Positions 1-9,648 of a DNA stretch of 64,000 nucleotides are shown piece after piece. Each line of letters opens with the position of its first letter. The stretch's first letter is position 1. Source of the DNA: a bacterium (lineage in GTDB: Bacteria > Myxococcota > UBA727 > JAUIJE01); the NCBI GenBank assembly GCA_030431455.1, contig JAUIJE010000015.1, positions 62,001 to 126,000 on the forward strand, in the 5' to 3' direction. A program made the position numbers and the translations under genes. Under the pieces are notes generated by a model. The model was not told the DNA's origin and searched no databases. It was given only the letters and a program-made list of their open reading frames with translations.

Positions 1-1
1 C

Positions 2-2716
2 GGGTTTGGTTTGTGCGAGCCGGGGTGCGGATCGGTCGCGCCCCCCGCGCAGGTGCGCCTGAGCGAGATCATGTACCACGCGGTCCTCGACGAGGGCGAC
101 GAGGAGCGGGACGAGTGGGTCGAGCTGCACAACCGCGAGGCGGTGGCCGTCGACGTCAGCGGGTGGGACATCAACGGGGTCGACTTCACCTTCGGCCCGG
201 ACACGGTGATGCCCGCGGGGGCGTACTGGGTGGTGGCCAAAGATCCGGCACGGTTGATCGCGCTGTTTCCGGCCCTGGACGCGGCCGCGGTGGTGGGCAC
301 CTTCGCGGGCCGGCTGCGCAACGGGGGCGAGACCCTCGAGCTGCGGCTCCCGGACGGCACGGTGGTGGACCGGGTGGCGTACGAGGACGCGTTCCCCTGG
401 CCGCTCGGTCCAGATGCATTGGGCGCGGGCACGTCCTGGCTGGACCCGGCCTTGCTGCCCTTGGCCGACCACGCGGGAAAAGGGCACAGCCTCGAGCGGG
501 TGAGCTTCACCGTCGACGGCGCCGCGGTGGAAAACTGGGCCCCGTCTCCGCTCGATGGCGCCACCCCCGGTGGGCCCAACGCGGGGGCCCGCGACGTGCC
601 CCGGGACATCGTGCTCGGGCTCGAGACCGGCCCGGAGGGCGGGGTCACGTTCCCCGACGACATCGTGCGCGAGACGGATCCGGTGCGGGTGGAGGTCACG
701 TTCTCCGACCGGGGGGCGGTCACCGACGCGGTCCTGGCCTGGTTTGTCGACGACCTTGCCACCCCCGGCGAGGCGGTCACCGAGACCCCGCTGCTCGACG
801 ACGGGGTCGCCCCCGACCTGCTCGCCGGTGACCGCGTCTTCACCGCGGTGCTCCCCGCCCAAGCCGCGGCGTCCATCCTGCGCCTCCAGGTCCGCGCGGA
901 TGTTGACGGCGCCGGGGTGGCGGCGATCAGCCCGCGCCCCACCGATCCCATGCGGTACCACAGCCGCTACGTGAGCCCCGACCTCGGCACCGCCACCCGC
1001 ACCTACGAGCTGCACATCGATCCCGCCCAGTGGACCACGATGTACGAAAACGTCGACAACGGCCGGGTCGCGGGCTGCGACATCCGCCCGGAATGGAACG
1101 CGGAGGTCCCCGCGGTGTTCGTGCACCAAGGCCGGGTGCACGACGTGTTCGTCCGCTACCAAGGCAGCCGCTACCAGCGCGCCAACGGCACCAACATCGG
1201 CAGTTGGCCGGCGCCCGGCCCCGCGGCCCCGTCCCCGCTCAAGGCGCTGTCTTGGCGGGTCTCCTTCCCCCGCTATGCCCGGTTCGACGAGCGCCGCGTC
1301 ATCTTGCTCAACAAGCTCAAGCAGACCTGCCCCGGCACCGAAGCCGGGCTCGGCTTTTCCCTGTTTCGCAACGCGGGGGTCCCGGCCCCCGAGCACGTTC
1401 GGTTCGCCCGCTTTCACATCAACGGCGGCTACTACAACCACGCGCTGGAGCTCGACCGCATGGGCGAGGTCATGATCGAGCGCTTCTTGGCCGGCGAGGC
1501 CGCCGCCGCCGGCACCGAGCCTGAGCCCCTGGGCAACCTCTACAAGGTCAAGGGCCTGTTCGGCGATGAGGGCCCATGGGGACCGGGCAACGGCAGCGTG
1601 CTGCCCGATTCCTGCGGCTACCCCGCGGCCGAGCGCTACGCCTACACCTACGATCGCACCACCCGCACCTTCGGCGACAACACCGAGCTCATCACCCTCA
1701 TCGAGGAGATGAACCTCGCCCGGGCCCAAGACCGGCTCGCCTTGCGCGACTTCATACAACAACATTTCGACATCGAGCGGACGCTCAACTACCTCGCGGT
1801 GCGGCAGTTCTCCGCGCCCTGGGACGACAGCATCCACAACTATTTCCTCTACCAAAGCGGGGCCACCGGCAAATGGTCGCTGTTCGGCTGGGACCTCGAC
1901 CTGTCCTTCGGGCGGCAAGGCAAAAGCCGCCCCGAGAGCTCTCCCTACGTGGGCGAGGTGGGCAACCCTTGGAACCAAAATGGCAACGTGACCAACCTGT
2001 TCAAGGACGCGTTCATCAAGGCCTACCGCGTGGAGCTGCGGGACCGCATCCTGACCCTGCTCCAGTCCCAGCTCCATCCCGACACCACGGTGCCGATCCT
2101 CGACGCGTTCTTTGACACCGCGGACTGGGCCGAGGCCGACCAATCCGCGGTGGGGCTGGACTGCAACCCCGACAACGCCCGCAATGCCAATGCGAACTTC
2201 CTGCAGGGCCGCTACGACTACTTGTCGTCGCTGTTGCCGCCCCCACCCGGGACGCTGGAGATCGCCATCGGCCAGCCCGCCACCGCCTCGAGCACGTTCA
2301 ATGACTTCGAGGCCGGCCACGCGGTGGACGGGGCCGAACACCCCGACGGCAACAACGGCGGCCTCTTTCACTCCGGCAACGGTGACCTCGCCCCCTGGTG
2401 GCGGGTAGACCTCGGCGCGACTTGGCCGGTCAGCGGGGTGCAGCTCACCACCCGGCCCGACTGCTGCGCCGAACGCGACTACAACCTCGTCGTGGAGGTG
2501 CTCGATGAGGGCCAAAACCTCGTCTACGCCCACCCCGCGTTTTTGCCCTGGGACGGCAACGGCCAAGCCCCGGGGGCAGCCCAGCCCGCGCGCCTCGAGG
2601 TGGACCTGTCCGCGGCCCCGGTCTCGGGCCGGTACGTGCGTGTCCGCAAAGACGCCTTCGCGGGCAGCGAATACCTGCAGCTCAGTCACGTCGAGGTCTA
2701 CACGCCGCTGCCCTGA
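2..2716 (+). CDS. CotH kinase-family surface protein with lamin-tail and F5/8C domains (5' partial)
   Basis: The reading frame is already open at the left edge, so the true start and probably a signal peptide lie outside the window; the first usable start inside is TTG at 11. Roughly residues 15-190 (counted from 11) look like a lamin-tail domain (SEIMYHAVLDEGDEERDEW, GWDINGVDFTF). Residues about 370-740 resemble CotH: RYQGSRYQR, LYKVKGLFG and the hallmark FGWDLDLSFG that holds catalytic-type Asp residues. The last 140 residues (PATASSTFNDFEAGHAVDG, RYVRVRKD) form an F5/8 type C/discoidin carbohydrate-binding module. CotH proteins are atypical kinases that phosphorylate secreted proteins. The lamin-tail + CotH combination is common in large environmental genomes and is normally exported. 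Substrate unknown. Confidence 0.85.
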   Translation, partial: GFGLCEPGCGSVAPPAQVRLSEIMYHAVLDEGDEERDEWVELHNREAVAVDVSGWDINGVDFTFGPDTVMPAGAYWVVAKDPARLIALFPALDAAAVVGTFAGRLRNGGETLELRLPDGTVVDRVAYEDAFPWPLGPDALGAGTSWLDPALLPLADHAGKGHSLERVSFTVDGAAVENWAPSPLDGATPGGPNAGARDVPRDIVLGLETGPEGGVTFPDDIVRETDPVRVEVTFSDRGAVTDAVLAWFVDDLATPGEAVTETPLLDDGVAPDLLAGDRVFTAVLPAQAAASILRLQVRADVDGAGVAAISPRPTDPMRYHSRYVSPDLGTATRTYELHIDPAQWTTMYENVDNGRVAGCDIRPEWNAEVPAVFVHQGRVHDVFVRYQGSRYQRANGTNIGSWPAPGPAAPSPLKALSWRVSFPRYARFDERRVILLNKLKQTCPGTEAGLGFSLFRNAGVPAPEHVRFARFHINGGYYNHALELDRMGEVMIERFLAGEAAAAGTEPEPLGNLYKVKGLFGDEGPWGPGNGSVLPDSCGYPAAERYAYTYDRTTRTFGDNTELITLIEEMNLARAQDRLALRDFIQQHFDIERTLNYLAVRQFSAPWDDSIHNYFLYQSGATGKWSLFGWDLDLSFGRQGKSRPESSPYVGEVGNPWNQNGNVTNLFKDAFIKAYRVELRDRILTLLQSQLHPDTTVPILDAFFDTADWAEADQSAVGLDCNPDNARNANANFLQGRYDYLSSLLPPPPGTLEIAIGQPATASSTFNDFEAGHAVDGAEHPDGNNGGLFHSGNGDLAPWWRVDLGATWPVSGVQLTTRPDCCAERDYNLVVEVLDEGQNLVYAHPAFLPWDGNGQAPGAAQPARLEVDLSAAPVSGRYVRVRKDAFAGSEYLQLSHVEVYTPLP

Positions 2717-2742
2717 CCGGTGCCATCTGCTAAGCCGAGGCC

Positions 2743-4277
2743 ATGCGTTTTTTCGACGTGGCTGAGGCATCCGAGGAGGTCGCCCAAACCCGCTCCCGCA
2801 AAAAGAAGACCGCGGCCATCGCCCGGGCGTTGCGTCTGGCCTCGCCGCCGGAGGCCGGGGTGGTGGCGAAGATGCTCGCGGGGGAGCTGCACCAGGGCAA
2901 GATCGGCATCGGCCACCGCACCGTGCAGGAGGTGGGGCAGGGGGCGGCGGCGGCGGCCCCGCGTCTCACCGTGGGCGAGGTCGACCAGGCCCTGACCGAC
3001 ATCCAGGCCATCGCCGGCAAAGGCAGCAAGGCGGCGCGCACAACCGCATTGGGTGAGCTGATGGCCCGGTGCACCGAGGCCGAGCGGTCGCTGCTGCGCA
3101 GCCTGCTCGTCGGGGGCATCCGCCAAGGCGCGCTCGAGGGCATCGTGGTCGAGGGGCTGGCCGCGGCCCACGAGGTGAGCGGCGACCGGGTGCGGCGGGC
3201 GGTGATGCTCAGCGGCGACCTGGCCGCGGTGGCGGCGGGGTTGGCCGCGCAAGGGCCGGCCAGTCTCGACGGGTACCGCCTGCTGTTGATGCGGCCGGTG
3301 CAGCCGATGCTGGCCCAGACCGGGGAGAGCATCGGGGCGGCCGCGGGCCGGTTCGAGGGGTTCGCCCTCGAGGAGAAGCTCGATGGGGCCCGGGTCCAGG
3401 CCCACAAGCAGGGGGACGAGGTCCGGGTGTTCACCCGGCGGCTCAACGAGTGCACCGACCGCGTCCCCGAGGTGGTCGAGGCGGTGCGCGCCCTGCGGGT
3501 GGACAGCGCGATCCTCGACGGGGAGGCGTTGGCCCTGGCCGGCGACGGGCGGCCGCGGCCGTTTCAGGTCACGATGCGGCGGTTCGGGCGCAAGCTCGAC
3601 GTGGCCCAGATGCGCGAACAGCTGCCCCTGTCGGTGCGGTTCTTCGATGCCCTGCACCTCGATGGCGACATCCTCGACCAGGCCGCGGGCGAACGGTTCG
3701 CCCAACTGGGGCAAGCGGTGCCCGCGCGCCACCAGGTGCGCCGGGTGCTGGACCCCGACGCCGCCGCCGCCGAGGCCTTCGCCGACGAGGTGCTCAGCAC
3801 CGGCCACGAGGGGGTGATGGTCAAGGACCTCACCGCCCCCTACGAGGCCGGCCGGCGGGGCGCGGGGTGGCTCAAGGTCAAGCCTGCACACACATTGGAC
3901 CTGGTGGTGCTCGCGGTGGAGTGGGGCTCAGGCCGGCGCAAGGGCTGGCTGTCCAACCTGCACCTCGGGTGCCGGGACCCCCAGAGCGGCGGGTACGTGA
4001 TGTTGGGCAAGACGTTCAAGGGCATGACCGATGAGATGCTGCGTTGGCAGACCGAACGCTTCTTGGCCCTCGCCACCGAACAATCCGAGTGGGTGGTCAC
4101 CGTCCGCCCCGAGGTCGTCGTCGAGATCGCGTTCGATTCTTACAGGAGAGCCCCCACTACCCGGGGGGGTTGGCGCTCCGGTTCGCGCGGGTGAAGGGGT
4201 ACCGCCCGGACAAATCTGTGGCCGAGGCCGACACCTGGCAAACTGTGCAGAGCCGCTACGCCCAACAGCCCCAGTAG
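2743..4277 (+). pseudogene. ATP-dependent DNA ligase, -1 frameshift near the 3' end
   Basis: From ATG 2743 the protein has the architecture of archaeal/LigB-type ATP-dependent ligases: an N-terminal DNA-binding domain, then the adenylation domain with active-site EEKLDG (Lys212), LDGEALA, GHEGVMVKDL and WLKVKP, then the OB domain. After VVVEIAFD (about 4137) the frame gives an unrelated tail and stops at 4194. The conserved ligase ending ([18 protein letters not shown], then DK...EADT) continues in the next frame to a stop at 4277. Only five bases separate the two conserved halves where six are expected, so one base is missing and the whole would be 511 codons, normal for the family. It may be a real lesion or a sequencing error. 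The truncated product would lack motif VI (RFARVK), needed for adenylation. Confidence 0.85.
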
Positions 4278-4284
4278 GCGCGTC

Positions 4285-5073
4285 TCAGGCGCCGGGCCGG
4301 TTGAGCATCGCGGTGATGGCCCGGACCCAGCTGCGCGGGGACACGCGGACCGATTGGGTCAACAAGCTGTTGGTCACCCCGTGCACGGACAGCGACTTGC
4401 CCGCCATCATCGCCTTGTAGCCGTGCACCGCGCAGTCGTGGGCGGTGGCCACGCTGCCCTTTTTGAACAATGTGGTTTGGTCGTTGCCCGAGACCGCGGA
4501 AAACTCCGTGGCGGTGGGGCCGGGACAGTGCGCGGTCACCGTGACCCCCGTGCCCTTGAGCTCGTGGGCCACGGCCTCGGAGAAGCTGATCACGTAGGCC
4601 TTGGTCGCGTAGTACACCGCCATGTACGGCCCGGGCTGAAAGCCCGCGGTGGACGCGATGTTGAGCACGCGGCCCCGGCCCCGGGCGGCCATCTCGGGGA
4701 GGTAGAGCCCGCACAGGTGGGTGAGGGCGGCGATGTTCACGTCGACCTGGCCGAGCGCGCCGTCCACGTCGAGGTCGATGAACGCGCCGGTCTGGCCAAA
4801 GCCCGCGTTGTTGACCAGGTACTCGACGGTGACGCCGTCGTCGGTGAGCCGGCGGTGCAGATCACGCACCGCGTCGCGGTCGCTCAGGTCCGCGGCCATC
4901 ACCCGCACGTCGACGTCGTGATCGGCGCGCAACGTCGTGGCCAGCGCTTCGAGCCGGTCCTGGCGCCGGGCCACCAGCACCACCCGGTGCCCCGCCGCGG
5001 CGAACAGCCGTGCGTATTCCGTGCCCAGCCCCGCCGACGCGCCGGTGATCAGCGCCCATCCATCGTCGCTCAT
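4285..5073 (-). CDS. Short-chain dehydrogenase/reductase (SDR)
   Basis: Classical SDR of 262 residues, the usual family length. Visible are the Rossmann nucleotide motif TGASAGLG (10-17), NNAG (88-91), Ser141 and the catalytic Tyr154-x3-Lys158 (YYATK). ARR after the second strand (residues 35-37) suggests NADP(H) preference. The family catalyses NAD(P)-dependent oxidoreduction of alcohols and ketones in the cytoplasm, and the substrate cannot be read from sequence. The ORF is convergent with the ligase, with only seven bases between the stops. Nothing in the neighbourhood fixes a pathway. Confidence 0.9.
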   Translation of the reverse strand: MSDDGWALITGASAGLGTEYARLFAAAGHRVVLVARRQDRLEALATTLRADHDVDVRVMAADLSDRDAVRDLHRRLTDDGVTVEYLVNNAGFGQTGAFIDLDVDGALGQVDVNIAALTHLCGLYLPEMAARGRGRVLNIASTAGFQPGPYMAVYYATKAYVISFSEAVAHELKGTGVTVTAHCPGPTATEFSAVSGNDQTTLFKKGSVATAHDCAVHGYKAMMAGKSLSVHGVTNSLLTQSVRVSPRSWVRAITAMLNRPGA

Positions 5074-5159
5074 GACGTACCCCCGCGCCGCGACCCTACA
5101 AAGCCCACGGCGCGGCTCAAAGCCCTTCCAATGCGTGGGTTTCGCGCTAAACGGGGCCG

Positions 5160-6002
5160 ATGGCGCGACCGACCCTGTATTGCGCGACCCTTGTCGCCTC
5201 CCTGTTCGTGGTGGGGTGCAGCGGCAGCGCCCGCAAGCCCCACCAGGCGTACATCCCCCCGCCCCCCGACGTGGCCGAGGCCCCGCCGGAGGCCAGCGTC
5301 ACCGACGACGGCATCCAGGTGCTCGTGCTCGAACAAGGCGAGGCCGGCGGCGAGGAGCCCACCCCCCTCGACATCGTCGAGGTCGAGTACTCCGGGTGGA
5401 CCACCGACGGCACCTTGATCGACTCCTCGATCAAACGCGGGCGGCCGGCGCGTTTTCCCGTCGACGCGGTCATCCCCGGGTTTGCCGCCGCGGTGGTGCA
5501 CATGACCCCCGGCGACAAAGTGCGGGTGTGGATCCCCGCGCCCCTGGCCTACGGCGAAAACCCGCGCCAAGGTGCGCCCGCCGGCCCGCTGGTCTACGAG
5601 ATCAAGCTGCTCGCGGTCGACAAGTCGCTGCGCACCCCCGACAACTTGTTGGCCCCGCCGCCCGACGCCGAGCGCACCGAGTCGGGCATCGTGTACGCGG
5701 TGATGCGCGAGGGCTCAGGGACCGAGCGGCCCGAGTCGACCTCCCGGGTGCGTGTGCATTATTCCGGCTGGCAGCGGGATGGCTCGATGTTCGACTCATC
5801 GGTCCGTCGGGGCCAGCCCGCGGAGTTTTCCCTCGACCAGGTGATCCCGGGTTGGCGGGAGGGGGTGCAGCAGATGCGCGAAGGGGAGAAGACCCGGTTC
5901 TGGATCCCGGCCCACCTCGCGTACGGGGAGCGACCGGCCCGGCCGGGGGCGCCGGCGGGGGACCTGGTGTTTGACATCGAGCTGCTCAAGATTTTGAACT
6001 GA
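5160..6002 (+). CDS. Lipoprotein with two FKBP-type peptidyl-prolyl isomerase domains
   Basis: The first 20 residues are a lipoprotein signal ending in FVVGC, so the mature protein is probably envelope-anchored. Two FKBP domains follow. The first (about 60-155) contains VEVEYSGWTTDGTLIDSS and VWIPAPLAYGENP. The second (about 180-280) contains VRVHYSGWQRDGSMFDSS and FWIPAHLAYGERP. FKBPs catalyse cis-trans isomerisation at prolines and help fold exported proteins. Duplicated domains in one periplasmic lipoprotein resemble Mip/FkpA-like foldases but without the helical dimerisation arm. The gene lies upstream of a secreted peptidase gene, separated by about 110 bases of short repeats. Confidence 0.9.
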   Translation: MARPTLYCATLVASLFVVGCSGSARKPHQAYIPPPPDVAEAPPEASVTDDGIQVLVLEQGEAGGEEPTPLDIVEVEYSGWTTDGTLIDSSIKRGRPARFPVDAVIPGFAAAVVHMTPGDKVRVWIPAPLAYGENPRQGAPAGPLVYEIKLLAVDKSLRTPDNLLAPPPDAERTESGIVYAVMREGSGTERPESTSRVRVHYSGWQRDGSMFDSSVRRGQPAEFSLDQVIPGWREGVQQMREGEKTRFWIPAHLAYGERPARPGAPAGDLVFDIELLKILN

Positions 6003-6031
6003 CCGAGAAAACCGAACGAGCGCAAGGGCGC

Positions 6032-6085
6032 AAAGGCGCGAACGGCGCGAACGGCGCGAACGGCGCGAACGGCGCGAGGGCGCCA
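6032..6085. repeat. 9-bp tandem repeat (AACGGCGCG)
   Basis: Four perfect head-to-tail copies of AACGGCGCG (6041-6076) are flanked by one degenerate unit on each side (AAAGGCGCG, AGGGCGCCA). They fill most of the short gap between the FKBP gene and the S46 peptidase gene. The array ends 28 bases before the peptidase start, so changes in copy number would alter the distance between any promoter and the gene. Confidence 0.85.
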
Positions 6086-6113
6086 AAAAGGCGAGAAAGC
6101 GAAGGAGGACGTG

Positions 6114-8210
6114 ATGGCGCGATGGGGGATGGTGATTTTGGCAATGGCATTGGCTCTGCCCGCGGTCGCGGACGAGGGCATGTGGCCGTACAACATGGTG
6201 CCCAAGGAAGAGCTGAAGCAGAAGTACGGCTTCTCTCCGTCGGAGCAGTGGCTGGACAACGCGATGCTCGCCTCGGTTCGGTTCAACAACGGGGGCTCGG
6301 GGAGCTTCGTGACCCCCGACGGCCTGGTGATGACCAATCACCACGTGGGCGCGGACTGCATTCAGAAGCTCAGCCAGGGCGACGCCGACTACATGAAGAA
6401 CGGCTTTGTGGCCCAGGGTCGAGATGGCGAACTCAAGTGCCCGGACCTCGAGCTCAACCAGCTTCAGGCCATCGAGGACGTGACCGCCACCGTGGAGAGC
6501 GCGGCCCGGGACATGCCCAATGACGCGGCCAAGGAGGACGCGCGCAAGGCGGCCAAGGCGGCGATGGAGCAAGCCTGCACCACCGAGACCGGCCTGCGCT
6601 GCGACGTGGTGAGCCTGTACTCGGGCGGCGCCTACCACATGTACAAGTACAAGAAGTTCACCGACGTGCGGTTGGTGTTCGCCCCGGAGTTCCAGGCGGC
6701 GTTTTTTGGCGGGGACAACGACAACTTCGACTTCCCCCGGATGTGTTTGGACGTGGCCTTCTTCCGGGCCTACGAAGGCGACAAGCCGGTCAAGAGCCCC
6801 GCGTTTTTGCCCTTCTCACGTCGGGGCGCGCAGAAGGGCGACCTGGTGTTCGTGTCCGGCAACCCCGGGGCCACCGGCCGCTTCTCCACCGTGGCCGAGC
6901 TCGAGCACCTGCGGGACGTCGCCTATCCATGGTTGCTCGCGATGCTCAAAAAAGAACGCGACATGCTCAAGGCCCACATGGACAAAGGTGACGCGCAATA
7001 CAAAGCCGCCCGCGACGATTTCTTTGGCGTCGAAAACGGCATCAAGGCCATCACCGGCTATCTGCAAGGGCTCACCGACCCCGCGATGCTCGCCCAGGCC
7101 ACCTCGCGGCAGGCCGAAGTGCAACAGTTGGTGAAACAAAAGGTCGATCCCCAAGACCAACCGCGGCTCCTGCAGGCCTGGCCCCGGCTGTCGGAGGCGT
7201 ACAAAAAGAAGAGCGAAATCTACACCCGCTACACGCTGCTCGAGGGCCGCCACTTCGCGCCCGGGGGACACCTCGCGTCCATCGCCCGGCACCTGTACCG
7301 GCTGAAGACCGAGCTCAAAAAGCCTGGGGGCGAACGCCTGCGCGAATACCGCGACAGCAACCTCAAGAGCTTGGAGCTTCAGCTCTTCAGCGAGGCCCCC
7401 ATCGACAACGAACTCGAGATCGAAAAGCTCACCTTTTACCTCGAGAACCTCGTGCTCACCCTCGGGTCCAATGATCCTGCAGTCAAGGCCGCCCTCGCGG
7501 GCAAAGCCCCTCGGGCCCGGGCCACGGAGTTGGTGCAGGGCACCCGGCTCAAGGACGTGAGCGTGCGCCAGAGCCTCTACCAAGGCGGCGAAGCGGCTCA
7601 CAAAAAGGCCAACGATCCCATGCTCGCCTACGTGGCCGCCCTCGATGACGCCGCCCGCGCGGTGCGCAAGCGGCAGGAGACCGAGGTCGAGGCGGTGGAG
7701 AACAGCTACGCCGGTCGCATCGCCGAAGCTTGGGCCAAGGTCTACGGCAAAGGGGTGTACCCGGACGCGACCTTCACCCTCCGGCTCAACCACGGCGAGG
7801 TCAAGGGCTTCACCGAGCCCGATGGCACCGAGGTCAACTGGCGCACCCAGATGGGCGACCTCTACATCAAGGCCAAGCGCGAAGGCGAAAAAGAGCCCTA
7901 CACCCTCGCCCCCAAATGGAAAGCGCGCATGGGCTTTGTCGACTTCACCGTGCCCTTTGATTTCATCTCCACCAACGACATCATCGGCGGCAACTCCGGC
8001 AGCCCGGTGTTCAACAAAGCGGGCGAAATCGTGGGGCTCATCTTCGACGGCAACCTGCACATGTTGCCCAACCGCTTCGTGTACCGCATCGAACGCGGTC
8101 GGGCGGTGAGCGTGCACAGCCGCGCCATCCTGCACGCCCTGGATCGGGTGTACCAAGCAAAGGCATTGGCCAAAGAAATCCGCGACGCCCGCCAGGCGCC
8201 GCGGCAGTAA
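6114..8210 (+). CDS. S46-family dipeptidyl peptidase, DPP7-like
   Basis: ATG 6114 is preferred over the overlapping GTG 6111 because GGAGG ends about five bases upstream. The 698-residue product has a signal peptide (cleavage near PAVA-DEG) and matches S46 exopeptidases in length and motifs: TNHHVGADC (His pair 76-77), NFDFPRMCLDVAFFRAY with the catalytic-type Asp, and GGNSGSPV with nucleophile Ser628. S46 enzymes remove dipeptides from the N terminus in the periplasm. In the Porphyromonas enzymes the residue 18 after the Ser is Gly in DPP7 (hydrophobic P1) and Arg in DPP11 (acidic P1). Here the equivalent is Gly646 in FDGN, so DPP7-type specificity is inferred. The gene is likely single, ending seven bases from a convergent gene. 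Confidence 0.9.
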   Translation: MARWGMVILAMALALPAVADEGMWPYNMVPKEELKQKYGFSPSEQWLDNAMLASVRFNNGGSGSFVTPDGLVMTNHHVGADCIQKLSQGDADYMKNGFVAQGRDGELKCPDLELNQLQAIEDVTATVESAARDMPNDAAKEDARKAAKAAMEQACTTETGLRCDVVSLYSGGAYHMYKYKKFTDVRLVFAPEFQAAFFGGDNDNFDFPRMCLDVAFFRAYEGDKPVKSPAFLPFSRRGAQKGDLVFVSGNPGATGRFSTVAELEHLRDVAYPWLLAMLKKERDMLKAHMDKGDAQYKAARDDFFGVENGIKAITGYLQGLTDPAMLAQATSRQAEVQQLVKQKVDPQDQPRLLQAWPRLSEAYKKKSEIYTRYTLLEGRHFAPGGHLASIARHLYRLKTELKKPGGERLREYRDSNLKSLELQLFSEAPIDNELEIEKLTFYLENLVLTLGSNDPAVKAALAGKAPRARATELVQGTRLKDVSVRQSLYQGGEAAHKKANDPMLAYVAALDDAARAVRKRQETEVEAVENSYAGRIAEAWAKVYGKGVYPDATFTLRLNHGEVKGFTEPDGTEVNWRTQMGDLYIKAKREGEKEPYTLAPKWKARMGFVDFTVPFDFISTNDIIGGNSGSPVFNKAGEIVGLIFDGNLHMLPNRFVYRIERGRAVSVHSRAILHALDRVYQAKALAKEIRDARQAPRQ

Positions 8211-8217
8211 GCGCGGG

Positions 8218-9558
8218 CTACAGCTCCGCGTCGAGTTGACGGAGCAAGCGCATCACATCTTCGGATGCGCGCTCCATCTCGACGATGGCGGCGAGCCCGG
8301 CCTCGAAGTCGCCGTCGGTGATGAACTGCGCGGCCTTGATGCCGTGGGTGTGCACCCGCTCGTGCGGCCCCGCGAGCTGCTGGAACGCGGGGTGGCCGCG
8401 CATCGCGGGGTCTTTGACCCCGTCGTACCATTTGCCCAGCCGGCAGCTGTGGTTGTCGGCGAGCTCTTTGGGGTTCAGCTGGGCCCGGCCCATCATCATC
8501 ATCAGCAGGCGCTTTTTCCAGATCACGTGGTCGGACTGCGCGAGCTTGACCACCTTGTTGTGCAGGTCGAGGGCGGCGAGGTCGGTGAGCTTGTTCACCA
8601 GCTGGCTCTCCATGTCGTCGACCGCATCGACCACCGCGCCCACCCGCCGCACGCAGGCGTCGCTGAGGCCGGCGATGGCGGTGACCGACTGCGCCACCTG
8701 GCTGGAGGCGAGCTGCTGCTCATCGAGGATGTCCGCGATCTCTTGGACCTCGCCCACCATGTGGTCGACCCGGTCTTTGACCTCGAGGACCTCCTGGGTC
8801 ACGGCGTGGATCGCGGATTGGCCCTCGCTCACCGCTTGGTGGTTTTCGTGGGCGGCCTTCGCAATGTGACTGGTCTCTTCTTGGATGCGGGCGATGATCT
8901 CTTCGATCTCCACCGTGGCCTTGGCCGTCTCTTGGGACAGCTCTTTGACCTCGCCCGCCACCACCGCGAAGCCGCGCCCGCTTTCCCCCGCCCGGGCCGC
9001 CTCGATGGTGGCGTTGAGCGCGAGGAGGTTGGTCTGGTTGGCGATTTGGCTGATCGTGCCCGAGATCCGGCTCACCGCCTTGGACAGGTCGATGAGCGCT
9101 TGCACCTTGCCCTGCACTTCGTTGGTGGCGGTGACGATGCGTTCGATGTGGGCGCTGCTGGCCTGCAGGCTGGCCGCGCCCGCGTCCATCTTCTGCCGGG
9201 TGGTCTCGGCGTCGGCGGCGATGGAGCGCGTGGTGGTGAGGATGTTCTGGTTGGTGGCCTGCATCTCTTCGGCCGCGGCCGCGCTTTGGGCGGTCTGGTC
9301 GTCGACCTTGCGCAGGTCGGTGACGAGGTCGACGAACACCCGGGCGGTGTCGTTGAGCGTCACCGACAGACCCACGGTGTGCGAGAGCTCGTCGGTGCGT
9401 TGGTCGCGCAGGGCCTGGGCGAAGGCGCGCAAGGCGGCGGAGGTCGGGTCTTGCCCGGTGGGCACCCGGGTGTAGTCGCCGCGGGACCACGCCTGCAGGA
9501 GCCCTGACACGTCTTCCGTCCAACCTGCGGGGGCGCCCCCGATGTGCTCTCCGTCCAT
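8218..9558 (-). CDS. Soluble methyl-accepting chemotaxis-type protein with C-terminal CZB domain
   Basis: ATG at 9558 is chosen because GGAGGAGG lies eight bases upstream; the frame stays open to 9609 without a better start. The 446-residue product has no membrane segment. The central coiled-coil MCP signalling domain carries the conserved hairpin tip [20 protein letters not shown], which binds CheA/CheW. The last 110 residues form a chemoreceptor zinc-binding (CZB) domain with [17 protein letters not shown] and a later His in [11 protein letters not shown] domains bind zinc through three His and one Cys and sense oxidants or zinc, so a cytoplasmic redox or metal input is inferred. No chemotaxis genes are adjacent. 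Confidence 0.93.
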   Translation of the reverse strand: MDGEHIGGAPAGWTEDVSGLLQAWSRGDYTRVPTGQDPTSAALRAFAQALRDQRTDELSHTVGLSVTLNDTARVFVDLVTDLRKVDDQTAQSAAAAEEMQATNQNILTTTRSIAADAETTRQKMDAGAASLQASSAHIERIVTATNEVQGKVQALIDLSKAVSRISGTISQIANQTNLLALNATIEAARAGESGRGFAVVAGEVKELSQETAKATVEIEEIIARIQEETSHIAKAAHENHQAVSEGQSAIHAVTQEVLEVKDRVDHMVGEVQEIADILDEQQLASSQVAQSVTAIAGLSDACVRRVGAVVDAVDDMESQLVNKLTDLAALDLHNKVVKLAQSDHVIWKKRLLMMMMGRAQLNPKELADNHSCRLGKWYDGVKDPAMRGHPAFQQLAGPHERVHTHGIKAAQFITDGDFEAGLAAIVEMERASEDVMRLLRQLDAEL

Positions 9559-9648
9559 GCGCGTTCCTCCTCCCGGTGTCATCGACACGAAGGGGGACGG
9601 AGCCGACATGATCCGGCCGCGGGCGCGCCCCGGGCCGCGCGCAGGAGA

